Origin: Tragulus kanchil
Taxonomy: Eukaryota; Chordata; Mammalia; Artiodactyla; Tragulidae
NCBI GenBank assembly: GCA_022376925.1
Contig: JAIOJX010000025.1
Coordinates: forward strand, 95,755,608-95,819,607
Length of the DNA: 64,000 nt
Direction of reading: 5' to 3'
Below are positions 45,351 through 56,124 of this stretch, piece after piece. Both the position numbers and the translations under genes were made by a program. The notes under the pieces are model-generated. The model was not told where the DNA came from and searched no databases. It saw only the letters and a list, made by a program, of their open reading frames with translations. Positions within the stretch are counted from its first letter, which is position 1; each line of letters starts with the position of its first letter.

Positions 45351-47367
45351 ACGTTTTGCTTATAATGGCTCTACATATAAGTTAGGCGGCAAAACTAAGA
45401 ATGTGTTTAAATTTTGTATGCGAAACACTGAATTTATAAATATCTTAAATATGAGCCATTATAGAGACTTATAGCTTGAGCTCACAGTGACGTGAAAAAC
45501 ATGTGGGAAACTCCGTAGACTTTTAGTGTTAATTACTTCAAGCTTTAATCAGAATATTCATTATAATGCAGTTTGAACCATGTTGAAATATTTCAAAGGA
45601 ATGATTTTTTAAAAACTTTTTATTTTGTATTTGGGTATAACGATTAACAGTGCTGTGGTTCCACTGAACAGCAAAGGGCCAAAAGGAATAAGTTTTTAAT
45701 GCAGTGTTAATAATTATGTTTATATAAAAGTAAAAAGTGCTTTTAGAAGATTGAGAAAATGCAGTGAAGTATGAGGAAATGTTAAATATTTAAATAGCAG
45801 AGAGGAAACATCTCCTCAAAGACTGCTTCACAGATTGAGTCTTAGAATACATGAAAATTGACATGTAAAGAGCTTGGTTCCTCTGACTTAAGGAGGTCAG
45901 TGATTTTTATATATCCTTTGTCACTTTGTAAGTTTTTAATTAAGTTACTTGAATCAACATGGTTTTTTTTTTTCACTTATAAAAGAAACTTTAAAGATTA
46001 TATTTATTTATTGAAATAATGCTTAAGATATAGGATGATTTTCTTTTTGGAGCCATGTCATTAGATAGGAATAGTTCTGTCAGGAACAGAAGCAAAATTA
46101 AATGGAAAAATTGTTTCTTGATAATATCAAATAAATTTTCAGGCATTTTGTTACAGGAAGAGTCAGTGACTCAGAATGCTGATATGAAACAATTTCCTTT
46201 TAATTGGGATGCCCACATAAAGAGAGAAACTGGAGATGTTAAATGAGGCTTATCAAATTTGAATAAAGTATATGAAAAATTTAAAAGACTGACTCTTTGT
46301 GACCCTGTGAACTATATAGCCCGCCAGGCTCCTCTCTGTTCATGTAATTCTCCAGGACAGGATACTGGAGTGGGTAGCCCTTCCCTTCTCCAGGGATTAA
46401 ACCCAGGTCTCCTCCGTTGCAGGCAGATTTTTTACCATCTGAACCACTGGGGAACGTTTTGCTTATAATGGCTCTACATATAAGTTAGGCGGCAAAACTA
46501 AGAATGTGTTTAAATTTTGTATGCGAAACACTGAATTTATAAATATCTTAAATATGAGCCATTATAGAGACTTATAGCTTGAGCTCACAGTGACGTGAAA
46601 AACATGTGGGAAACTCCGTAGACTTTTAGTGTTAATTACTTCAAGCTTTAATCAGAATATTCATTATAATGCAGTTTGAACCATGTTGAAATATTTCAAA
46701 GGAATGATTTTTTAAAAACTTTTTATTTTGTATTTGGGTATAACCGATTAACAGTGCTGTGGTTCCACTGAACAGCAAAGGGCCAAAAGGAATAAGTTTT
46801 TAATGCAGTGTTAATAATTATGTTTATATAAAAGTAAAAAGTGCTTTTAGAAGATTGAGAAAATGCAGTGAAGTATGAGGAAATGTTAAATATTTAAATA
46901 GCAGAGAGGAAACATCTCCTCAAAGACTGCTTCACAGATTGAGTCTTAGAATACATGAAAATTGACATGTAAAGAGCTTGGTTCCTCTGACTTAAGGAGG
47001 TCAGTGATTTTTATATATCCTTTGTCACTTTGTAAGTTTTTAATTAAGTTACTTGAATCAACATGGTTTTTTTTCACTTATAAAAGAAACTTTAAAGATT
47101 ATATTTATTTATTGAAATAATGCTTAAGATATAGGATGATTTTCTTTTTGGAGCCATGTCATTAGATAGGAATAGTTCTGTCAGGAACAGAAGCAAAATT
47201 AAATGGAAAAATTGTTTCTTGATAATATCAAATAAATTTTCAGGCATTTTGTTACAGGAAGAGTCAGTGACTCAGAATGCTGATATGAAACAATTTCCTT
47301 TTAATTGGGATGCCCACATAAAGAGAGAAACTGGAGATGTTAAATGAGGCTTATCAAATTTGAATAA
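45184..47367. repeat. Tandem duplication 17 (about 1.10 kb unit)
   Basis: Copy A 45184-46266 and copy B 46287-47367, with a 20-base filler (46267-46286). Differences are one extra C near 46744 and a shorter T run near 47067. There is no exon inside. Confidence 0.92.
46287..46455 (-). mobile_element. Bov-tA-type SINE (duplicate, 3' truncated)
   Basis: Copy B of the element at 45165-45350. It begins at the duplication joint. Confidence 0.8.
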
Positions 47368-47664
47368 GGAAAAAGGACACTAATACAATATTTAGAAAGC
47401 TTAAATATAAATTCTTAGTTTAAAAAGACTTGAGTGGTCTCTTCATTATAATGACTACCTGTAAAAATGTTTGAGAAGAGGTGGTTTCATGGTAATTATA
47501 ATTGCTGGGTCCATTTTAAGTTTTATTTATGCAGTTCAGGATTTGTAATTAATGAAACAACTACTCTTTGAATTTATTTTTGAAAATAGTCAATGTCTTG
47601 ATACTATATTCCTTGTGCTAAAGCTGGGATAGAGAAGTAGGCATTCAAAGGTGAGTGAAGAATT

Positions 47665-47934
47665 TTTTTTTTTAATTTTTGACCTCTTTTATTGCTTATT
47701 TATTTATTTATTCCCATCCATCTTTATTCTTTGACCTGTGTAGGCCTCCCATCGCAGTGGCCTCATTGCAGAACACCGGGTCTGGGCGCATGTGCTCCAG
47801 GGCACTGGCGAGTAATTGGACACACCCGTCTAGCTGCTCTGCAGCATGTGGGGTCTTCCCCGGCCAGGGATTGAACTGGTGCCCCTTGCACTGCAAGGCG
47901 GACTCTTAACCCACTTGACTGCCAGGGAAGCCCT
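47665..47934 (-). mobile_element. CHR-like SINE, antisense
   Basis: From the T run through TTTGACCTGTGTAGGCCTCC to GACTGCCAGGGAAGCCCT. Flanks GAGTGAAGAATTTTT and GAGTGAAGGATTTTT are the target-site duplication. Confidence 0.87.
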
Positions 47935-48818
47935 GAGTGAAGGATTTTTACTTGTCAGAAATCAGCAATTACTGATTTATTGATTTTGATAATGATTGGT
48001 TTTGTAACTTTTGTTTACAAAACTTAAAAACCTTTTGTTTTCAAAAGGTGGCTGATACCTTTGAAGTTCCTAATATTATTGCCATAGATTTTTGAGTTTT
48101 TATTTACTCTTGACTGTCATTTTATGAGTCAGTTCATTTATTCATCATACATAATTCTGCAGTGACAAATTTTTCATCTAGATTATCATTTTGTATATTG
48201 CCTCCAACCTAAAGGCAGGTAATTGTCTTAATCTGTTTAAACTCTTTAGTCTGGTTTTAAGTAGCTTTTTGTATTCCAGACAGAAAGAGAACTTCTGGTA
48301 GGCTCTTGAATGTTATCTAGGTGAGGATTGTAAAAGACTAATTTGGGCAGTGGTAGGCTTTCCTGGTGGCTCAGGTGGTAAAGAAGCTACCTTCAATGCA
48401 GGAGACATGGGTTCGACCCTTGGTCAAGTAGATCTTAAACTTTGCTTTTTTAAAAATTGAGGGATGCCCACATAAAGAGAGAAACTGGAGATGTTAAATG
48501 AGGCTTATCAAATTTGAATAAGGAAAAAGGACACTAATACAATATTTAGAAAGCTTAAATATAAATTCTTAGTTTAAAAAGACTTGAGTGGTCTCTTCAT
48601 TATAATGACTACCTGTAAAAATGTTTGAGAAGAGGTGGTTTCATGGTAATTATAATTGCTGGGTCCATTTTAAGTTTTATTTATGCAGTTCAGGATTTGT
48701 AATTAATGAAACAACTACTCTTTGAATTTATTTTTGAAAATAGTCAATGTCTTGATACTATATTCCTTGTGCTAAAGCTGGGATAGAGAAGTAGGCATTC
48801 AAAGGTGAGTGAAGAATT

Positions 48819-49088
48819 TTTTTTTTTAATTTTTGACCTCTTTTATTGCTTATTTATTTATTTATTCCCATCCATCTTTATTCTTTGACCTGTGTAGGCC
48901 TCCCATCGCAGTGGCCTCATTGCAGAACACCGGGTCTGGGCGCATGTGCTCCAGGGCACTGGCGAGTAATTGGACACACCCGTCTAGCTGCTCTGCAGCA
49001 TGTGGGGTCTTCCCCGGCCAGGGATTGAACTGGTGCCCCTTGCACTGCAAGGCGGACTCTTAACCCACTTGACTGCCAGGGAAGCCCT
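48819..49088 (-). mobile_element. CHR-like SINE (duplicate copy)
   Basis: Copy B version of the element at 47665-47934. Confidence 0.87.
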
Positions 49089-49509
49089 GAGTGAAGGATT
49101 TTTACTTGTCAGAAATCAGCAATTACTGATTTATTGATTTTGATAATGATTGGTTTTGTAACTTTTGTTTACAAAACTTAAAAACCTTTTGTTTTCAAAA
49201 GGTGGCTGATACCTTTGAAGTTCCTAATATTATTGCCATAGATTTTTGAGTTTTTATTTACTCTTGACTGTCATTTTATGAGTCAGTTCATTTATTCATC
49301 ATACATAATTCTGCAGTGACAAATTTTTCATCTAGATTATCATTTTGTATATTGCCTCCAACCTAAAGGCAGGTAATTGTCTTAATCTGTTTAAACTCTT
49401 TAGTCTGGTTTTAAGTAGCTTTTTGTATTCCAGACAGAAAGAGAACTTCTGGTAGGCTCTTGAATGTTATCTAGGTGAGGATTGTAAAAGACTAATTTGG
49501 GCAGTGGTA

Positions 49510-49725
49510 GGCTTTCCTGGTGGCTCAGGTGGTAAAGAAGCTACCTTCAATGCAGGAGACATGGGTTCGACCCCTTGGTCAAGTAGATTCCCTGGAGAAG
49601 GGAATGGCAACCTATTCTAATATTCTTGCCTAGAGACTTACTTGGACATAGAGGCCTGGTGGGCTACAGTCCATGGGACTGCAAAGAGTAGGGCACAACT
49701 GAGCGACTGACCATTGCACACACAG
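49510..49725 (+). mobile_element. Bov-tA-type SINE
   Basis: Full-length: TTTCCTGGTGGCTCAGGTGG, AATGCAGGAGACATGGGTTC, GGAATGGCAACCTATTCTAA, GCCTGGTGGGCTACAGTCCA, CACAACTGAGCGACTGACCA. The first 80 or so bases also occur at 48356-48433. Confidence 0.9.
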
Positions 49726-49814
49726 TAAAAGTACAAGTGTGGTTCATGGTGCTTGCTTAGTAGCAATTATGCTAAAATAAGAACAGTATAGAGATTAGTA
49801 GAGCCCCTAAGCAA

Positions 49815-49966
49815 GGGCTTCTCTGCCCATGGAATTCTCCAAGCAGGAATACTGGAGTGGATTGCCATTCCCTTCTCCAGGGGATCTTCCTGGCCCAGGG
49901 AATGAACCCAGGTCTCCTGCAGTACAGGCAGATTCTTTACTGTCTGAACCACCAAGGAAGCCCTCA
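49815..49966 (-). mobile_element. Bov-tA-type SINE, antisense
   Basis: From CTTCTCTGCCCATGGAATTC to GAACCACCAAGGAAGCCC. The element is 3'-shortened (left side here). Confidence 0.88.
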
Positions 49967-50403
49967 AGTAAGGATAATATGGATTCATGAAGCTGTCTGT
50001 ATTTTTCTGATTTTTTAAAAAGGTCATTTTGTTCATGGATAACTTATGTAATTACTATTTCTACTTTTGTTCTTTTAAATGAAATAGTGGTTAATTAAAG
50101 ATAATGATGGAAGACTAGCTCTTACTGAATAATTGGATTTTGGGGAATGAGAAAGTTTCCCATAGGAAATTTGTGTTTTTAATGAAAATATGTTTTCCAG
50201 GTTCTTTTGAATGAGAGAGCTAATAAGTTCATGAAGGTTCATGACAGTAACACAGGGTCAGATTAGTAACATGGTATAAACATTCATATATTAGTCTTGG
50301 GATGAATATAGGCAGTAATAACTCGAAAATTTTCTGACTTACTGAGAAACTGTTCAGTGTTTCTTAACACATTCTACCATTTCATTAATTGTGCTTGTTT
50401 TAG

Positions 50404-50544
50404 TTATGTTCAGAGCATACCAGTTGTTAATGAAGAACAGAGAGGTGATTTTTCCCATATTGGCAATTTGATGACGAAAGAATTCATAGGTCAACAATTG
50501 ATTCTAATTATCAAGTCTTTGGATACCAGTGAAGAAGGAGGAAG
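50404..50544 (+). CDS. NCAPG: NCAPG exon 8
   Basis: 141 bases, residues 373-420 in part (SYVQSIPVVNEEQRGD to TSEEGG). Acceptor TTTTAG, donor GTACAT. The phase joins exons 7 and 9 correctly. Confidence 0.95.
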
Positions 50545-51086
50545 GTACATGTAAATGTTAACCCATGTTCTCATTTGCTCTCCTGATAGTTGGTGTTGAA
50601 ATATAGTCTTATTACAATATGCTTGAATGTATTTAACATGACTCTTTAAAGTATTATATGAAATTTTCTCTTTCCTCTTATATATATAATTTATAGAGAG
50701 AGTATATAAGAGAAAATATGTATTGTCTTTGTTTCTCTTCTCTATTATGTGTATATGGAAATACAAGTTTCTAATTCATTTTCCTCAGAATAAATCAAGT
50801 TGCAGGTTTTTGCTTAACATCTTCTATTAGTATTACTAGTCCTCTCTAATAAATACACTGAAGATTTGACTCACGTATGCTATTTTGTCATCCTGTTGAT
50901 TTATGAAAGATTATGGGATCATTTATAAATTCTTTTTCAGAACATGAATTTTTGGTCTAAAGTCTGTAATATATTTTTGTACTTATAGTGAAAAAGGAAT
51001 TAAGACAAATTAAGTCTGCAGAATAAGTGAGATACAATGTGTTTCTATTATCATATTGAAATTAAAATAGTTCTTTTTGAATGTAG
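50545..51086. other. NCAPG: NCAPG intron 8
   Basis: AT-rich, single-copy and without recognised repeats. It ends in TTTTTGAATGTAG at the exon 9 acceptor. Confidence 0.7.
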
Positions 51087-51210
51087 GAAACGACTGCTGG
51101 CTATTTTACAGGAGATTCTTACTCTTCCTACCACCCCAGTATCTCTAATTTCTTTTCTTGTTGAGAGACTGCTTCACATCGTTATAGATGATAATAAAAG
51201 AACACAAATT
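51087..51210 (+). CDS. NCAPG: NCAPG exon 9
   Basis: 124 bases, residues 420-461 (RKRLLAILQEILTLPTTPV to NKRTQI). Acceptor AATGTAG, donor GTAAGT, ending in phase 0. The codon here numbered 441 is ATT (Ile); it lies in the segment where the bovine growth-associated Ile442Met change has been described. Confidence 0.95.
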
Positions 51211-51514
51211 GTAAGTAATTTTCTTCATTGTTGATAGAAAAGGTTTTAGTCAGTAACACTGAGTGGTATCTTATTTTCTTTTCAGTGCTTTTGGCTTTGT
51301 CTTTAATTGCTTTTATTTTAGTTTTGTCTCTATGAAGTGTTTAAACTTGCTAAAACCCAATCTCTCACACACATTTTAAAAAATATCTCCTTTCTTCTCT
51401 TACTGGACCTATCATTGTGTTGATTCACTTTGAAGTTGAGCAATTTATGGAAGAGGTGACCTGTAGGCATTGGTTGCTACAAGGTTTGAGAGCAGGCTGA
51501 ATTTATACATTTGT

Positions 51515-52205
51515 TGTTGTTGTTGTTCAGTTGCCAGGTTGTGTTTGACTCTTCTTGACCCCATAGACTGCATCAAGGCAAGTTTTCTTGTCCCTCACCA
51601 TCTCCCAGAGTTTACCCAAGTTCATGCCCTTTGAATTGGTGATGCCATCCAACCATCTCATCCTCCGTTGTCCCTCCAAAGAGTATTTAGGGTTGATTTC
51701 CTTTAAGATTGATTGATTTTATCTCCTTGCTTTCCAAGAGACTCTCAGGTGTCTTCGTCAGCACCACTGTTTGAAGGCATCAGTTCGTCAGTGCTCTGCC
51801 TTCTTTATGGTCCAGCTCTCACATCTAAACATCAGTAATGGAAAGATCACAGCCTTGACTATAGAGACCTTTGTTGTCAAAGTGATGTCTTTGCTTTTTA
51901 ACACATTGTCTAGGTTTGTCGTAGCTTTCCTGCAAAGAAACAGTCGTCTTCTAATTTCATGGCAGCAGTCACCATACAGTGATATTAGAGCCCAAGAAGA
52001 GAAAATCTATCACTGCTTTCACCTTTTCGCCTTCTGTTTGCTATTAAGTGATGGAACTGGATGACATGATCTTAGTTTTTTTAATGTTGAGTTTTAAGCC
52101 ACCTTTTTTTTCATTTTCTTCCTTCACCCTCATCAGGAGGCTCTTTACTTCCTCTTCGCTTAGGGTTCATGCCTCCTCAGATACTTGCTGAATTTGTGAA
52201 TTTGC
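51515..52205 (-). mobile_element. BovB (RTE) LINE 3' fragment
   Basis: A TTG trinucleotide run (51512-51525) is followed by reverse-complement BovB 3' text: GATGCCATCCAACCATCTCA, TCAGCACCACTGTTTGAAGG, CATCTAAACATCAGTAATGG. On the minus strand it encodes only broken reverse transcriptase C-terminal codons. Confidence 0.85.
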
Positions 52206-52785
52206 CCCGGTTATTTAGTTTAGAGTTTTTACTTACCTGAAAAATAAGAATAACGATAATACTATCTTCCATTGTTCAGTGAAATATTTATAAAGTGCAT
52301 GGTAAATAAAAAGATAAACATTATCTAGTGCATTATTATTTTCAAGTGTTATTTCCTCTGGGGTAGACTAAAAAGACAGACCTATATCATTGCTTTTCAT
52401 AGAATTTTAAGTTGCAAGTTAAATCAAAGGTTGTCTTTTCCAGCCCTTCCTTATACAGATACATATAAATTCCTTTTACAACTTTCCCAGTTAGTGGTTA
52501 TATAAGGTACCTTCATTTGGGATTCAGCCTTTTCCTGAATCTGCCAGTTTCAATGCCCAGAGGCTCCGAAAGGACGGCATAGTTTGCTGTCAGTATGCCT
52601 TGTATACCCAAAGAAAGAATGAAAGAGTATTCTTATGATTAGAGGCAGAAAATATTAGTTTTGTGGTATCTAATATTAGGTGATTTTTTCTTTTTTTTTT
52701 TTTTTTACTGTTTTCAAGCACTGTATGAAAGAGAATTTATCTTCATTGTCTGTGTGCCTATTTACCTTAATGTAATCTTTTTTTT

Positions 52786-53113
52786 TTTTTTTTTAAAGAT
52801 TTATTTATTTATTTATTTTGGGTGGGGGTCGGGTTGGGGAGGGAGGGGAGCGGGCGGGCCACTTCCACTGGTCTTTCATTTCTCTATTTTCATCGTCTTT
52901 GTTCTTTGGCTCCTGTGGGCCTCCCATCGTGGTGGCGTCTGTTGCTGCAGAGCACAGGCTCTGGGCGCATGTGCTCCAGAGCTCCGGCTCGGTAATTGGA
53001 CACATCAGTCCAACCGCTCCGCGGCACGTGGGATCTTCCCAGGCCAGGGATCGAACTGGCGCCCCTTGCACTGCAAGGCGGTGTCCTTACCCACTGGACC
53101 ACCGGGGGGAAGC
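52786..53113 (-). mobile_element. CHR-like SINE, long form, antisense
   Basis: T run, TTTATTTATTTATTTTGG, a G-rich block at 52820-52858, then the body ending GACCACCGGGGGGAAG. CCTTAATGTAATCTT flanks both sides (52765-52779 and 53114-53128). It is well preserved, so probably a young insertion. Confidence 0.9.
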
Positions 53114-53326
53114 CCTTAATGTAATCTTGAAAGGTTTTTAGTGAGATGCACTGTTTGGTCATTTTTTTTTCTAAAATTGTCTAGCAAATAGAATGTGTGC
53201 CATTTTTGCCTATATGTTTTGCTCTGTTTTTCAAAAGGTTGTGTTTGGAGCTACATATAACAGTTTGATGTCATTTTCTGATCTGAACATGTATTACAGC
53301 ATGTATTCTAAATTATAACTTATCAG

Positions 53327-53413
53327 GTTACAGAAATTATCTCAGAGATTCGGGCACCCATTGTTACTGTTGATGCTAATGATCCAGCTGATGCAAGGAA
53401 GAAAGAACTTAAG
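53327..53413 (+). CDS. NCAPG: NCAPG exon 10
   Basis: 87 bases, residues 462-490 (VTEIISEIRAPIVTVDANDP to KKELK). Acceptor TATCAG, donor GTACCT, phase 0 at both ends. Confidence 0.95.
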
Positions 53414-53743
53414 GTACCTTAACTCTCTTCTAAATTAACTAAATGCTTGAGTGTAATGTAGTTGTGCAAGTCTTTTATTTCTTGTTGTGTATTTTCAAAA
53501 TTGCTCGCACTATTAACTAATACTTAATTATAGATTAAGTGTTTAACTGTAGGAGTATGAAAATGTTATCTGATTATGTAAGTTGAAAGATTTGCCATTC
53601 TGTTTCAGGAAGCGTACAACTTTTTTATGTCCCCAAGTGCTTAATGTCTAGATTGTTGAGATGTTAAATAATACTGTTTAGTTTGCTACAAATTTTATAT
53701 TAATAGTTTTTGTTTGCTGTCTACACAATTTGTCTTTTCTTAG

Positions 53744-53923
53744 ATGGCTGAAATAAAAGTTAAACTTATTGAGGCAAAAGACTCTTTGGAAAATTGCATT
53801 ACCTTACAGGATTTCCATCGAGCATCAGAATTAAAAGAAGAAATAAAAGCATTAGAGGATGCCAAAATAAACCTACTGAAAGAGACAGAGCAACTTGAAA
53901 TTAAAGAAGTCCACATAGAGAAG
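53744..53923 (+). CDS. NCAPG: NCAPG exon 11
   Basis: 180 bases, residues 491-550 (MAEIKVKLIEAKDS to KEVHIEK). Acceptor TTCTTAG, donor GTAAGC. It is rich in Lys, Glu and Leu, so a long helical or coiled-coil-like insertion between HEAT blocks is likely. Confidence 0.95.
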
Positions 53924-54439
53924 GTAAGCATAACTTTTTTATATTAAATTTCAACTGCTATTAATAATCTTAATTAAACCTTGTTTTCTTAGTTGCCAGA
54001 ATGTATTCCCTTTGGAGGGATTTTTAACAGTACCATGAACTAATACGAAAATAATATTTTTCTGCCTGTTCTTTTCTATTTTAGACTTTGAAAGGCTTTA
54101 ATGAACTTTAATTACTATCGCTAGGACTTCATTTGATTTGCTCCTTTGTCATGCTTATCCCTAGGATCTAAAGCCTTTCTTCCTTGCCAAGGAAACTTGC
54201 CTTCCATTCCTTTCCTTAGGTTTTTTTGTTTGTTTGTTGCTTTTGTTTTGTTGGTCATGAATGATTTAGAAGAGAAAATGCACCTTTCCCTTATTTTGGA
54301 AGACTTAGGATATTTTCCCATTGGTATGAAAAGAATTTCTATAGTAACAATACCATTGTACATGTATTTTTTAAACTTTAAATGCTCTTTTATTTTTAGA
54401 AAAAGCTAAGTAACTTTGTTATTTTAAATGGAATACCAC
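53924..54439. other. NCAPG: NCAPG intron 11, proximal part
   Basis: Single-copy sequence; no repeat or exon recognised. Confidence 0.5.
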
Positions 54440-54660
54440 ACAAAATAGATAGCTAGTAAGAACCTGCTGTATAGCTCAGGGAACTCAACTCAGCACTCTG
54501 AAATGGCCTATATGGGAAAAGAACTTTTAAAAAAAGTGGATATATATATATATATATATATTGATGCATATTATGTAACTGATTCACTTTGCTGTACACA
54601 TGAAACTGACAAAGCACTGTAAGTCAACTATAATCCAATAAAAATTTTTAAAAATGAAAT
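54440..54660 (+). mobile_element. L1 LINE 3' end
   Basis: AGAACCTGCTGTATAGCTCA, an AT dinucleotide run (54540-54561), TAACTGATTCACTTTGCTGT, then AAGTCAACTATAATCCAATA and an A-rich tail: the usual ruminant L1 3' end. Confidence 0.8.
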
Positions 54661-55797
54661 GCTTAACCTGTATATCTAGCAACATTTAAAACTTTGTTTT
54701 AGCACTCTTATTTAATTAGCTTAGTTGAGTTTGACTCACTGATCTTGTTTTAATGTAAGCTAGAATGGTATCAATTACTATAATACTTGATGTAAACTTT
54801 AATTCAGAAGATCTGTTAGGATCTTGCCTTTTGTTGTAAACATCTTTATTTCTTTAGTTTTGCTTGGGAAGTGCTGGTTCTTCTCATAAGGAGAAGGCTG
54901 GATAGGGAAGAGTTTACTGTACAGGGAAGTTTTGTAAGTTATATTACGTCTTTTAGTTTTGGGGCCATAGACTTCCTTGCTTTAACACCCCACCTTCCCA
55001 GTGGGTACGTCTGAATTTTATTTTCTAGCTAGTAGCTTATTTTTCTTGTGACAAAATCAGTGGGCTCTTAAATTTGAGGAGAAAATTTAAAGTGAAAAAT
55101 GAAAAAGGAAACTGGAAAATAATATAAACTGCAGGTCTGAATTTGGAAAATTTCAACTAAGGTGATCTGTCATTATTATCTGTTTAACTTTACTTGCTTT
55201 GAACATTTATGTGTTCATTTGTCCTATTTAAGGATTATAAATCTATTACAGTATAATCACAATATAGTGTAATAAATGCTATGGTCAGGTAAGTACAGGG
55301 ATTTTATGGAGAGGCATTTAAACCAGATAGGATGGTGTTGGCTTCTCTAGAAGAAATGTTTAAACTTGAAATTTGAGTAAAAATAATGTAAGCTAGTAGT
55401 TACAGGATGTGTATGTATGGTATTCATAAGCTTGAACTCATTTGATTGTCACTGTGACCTAATAAAACTGGTATAGTTATCCTCATTTTATGGAAGGCAG
55501 GTAACTTGCTTGAAGTTACCCAGATAGTAAATAGTGGAGGCAGGATTCAAATCAAGGCAAGTGGTTTTCATTGTGCTTTTACTGCACTCTGTGTCATCTC
55601 TCCTCAGTGAGTTGTTAGAGGAATGCTACAGGCAGATGGAATGACATGTGTGAAGGCCCTCAAGTTAAAGAGTACCTGTTGTGTTTAAAAACTTCAGGTC
55701 TAGATGGCAAAATATAGAGGGGGAGAGGTAAGAGATAAACCTGAGAGAAAAAATTAAGGGCCTGTTTATGTTAAGGCCTTATATAAACAATATTCTT
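54661..55797. other. NCAPG: NCAPG intron 11, middle part
   Basis: Single-copy, AT-rich. The text CTCATTTTATGGAAGGCAGG and TTACCCAGATAGTAAATAG near 55480-55540 looks like a MIR-type relic, but I cannot bound it. Confidence 0.4.
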
Positions 55798-55804
55798 TCT
55801 TTTT

Positions 55805-56075
55805 CTTTTTTTTTTTTTTAATTTTGACCTCTTTTATTGCTGTAGTTTTTTTACATCCATCTTTATTCTTTGGCCTGTGTGGGCCTCCCATTGCAGTGGC
55901 CTTTCTTGTTGCAGAGCACCGACTCTGGGTGCATGCACTCCAGAGCACTGGCTCGTAATTGGACATACTGGTCCAGCTGCTCTGCTGCATGTGGGATCTT
56001 CCCTGGTCAGGGATTGAACTGGTGCCCCTTGCATTGCAAGGCGGACTCTTTACCCACTGGACCACCAGAGAAGTA
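55805..56075 (-). mobile_element. CHR-like SINE, antisense
   Basis: From the T run through TTTGGCCTGTGTGGGCCTCC to GACCACCAGAGAAGTACC. It lies about 50 bases from the BovB element. Confidence 0.88.
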
Positions 56076-56124
56076 CCTGTATAGACAGTATTTTTTGAAT
56101 TGTGCCTTATTCAAACAAAGGCCA

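Larger units (their letters stand above)
47307..49588. repeat. Tandem duplication 18 (1,154-base unit)
   Basis: Copy A 47307-48433 and copy B 48461-49588, with a 27-base filler (48434-48460). Copy A ends inside a Bov-tA SINE that is complete only after copy B. Confidence 0.92.

Noticed and set aside
362..49588. A new programmed tandem-amplification system
   Set aside because: The period is the same over unrelated sequence, fillers echo downstream text, and exon copies would break an essential gene. Assembly error explains all of this more simply.
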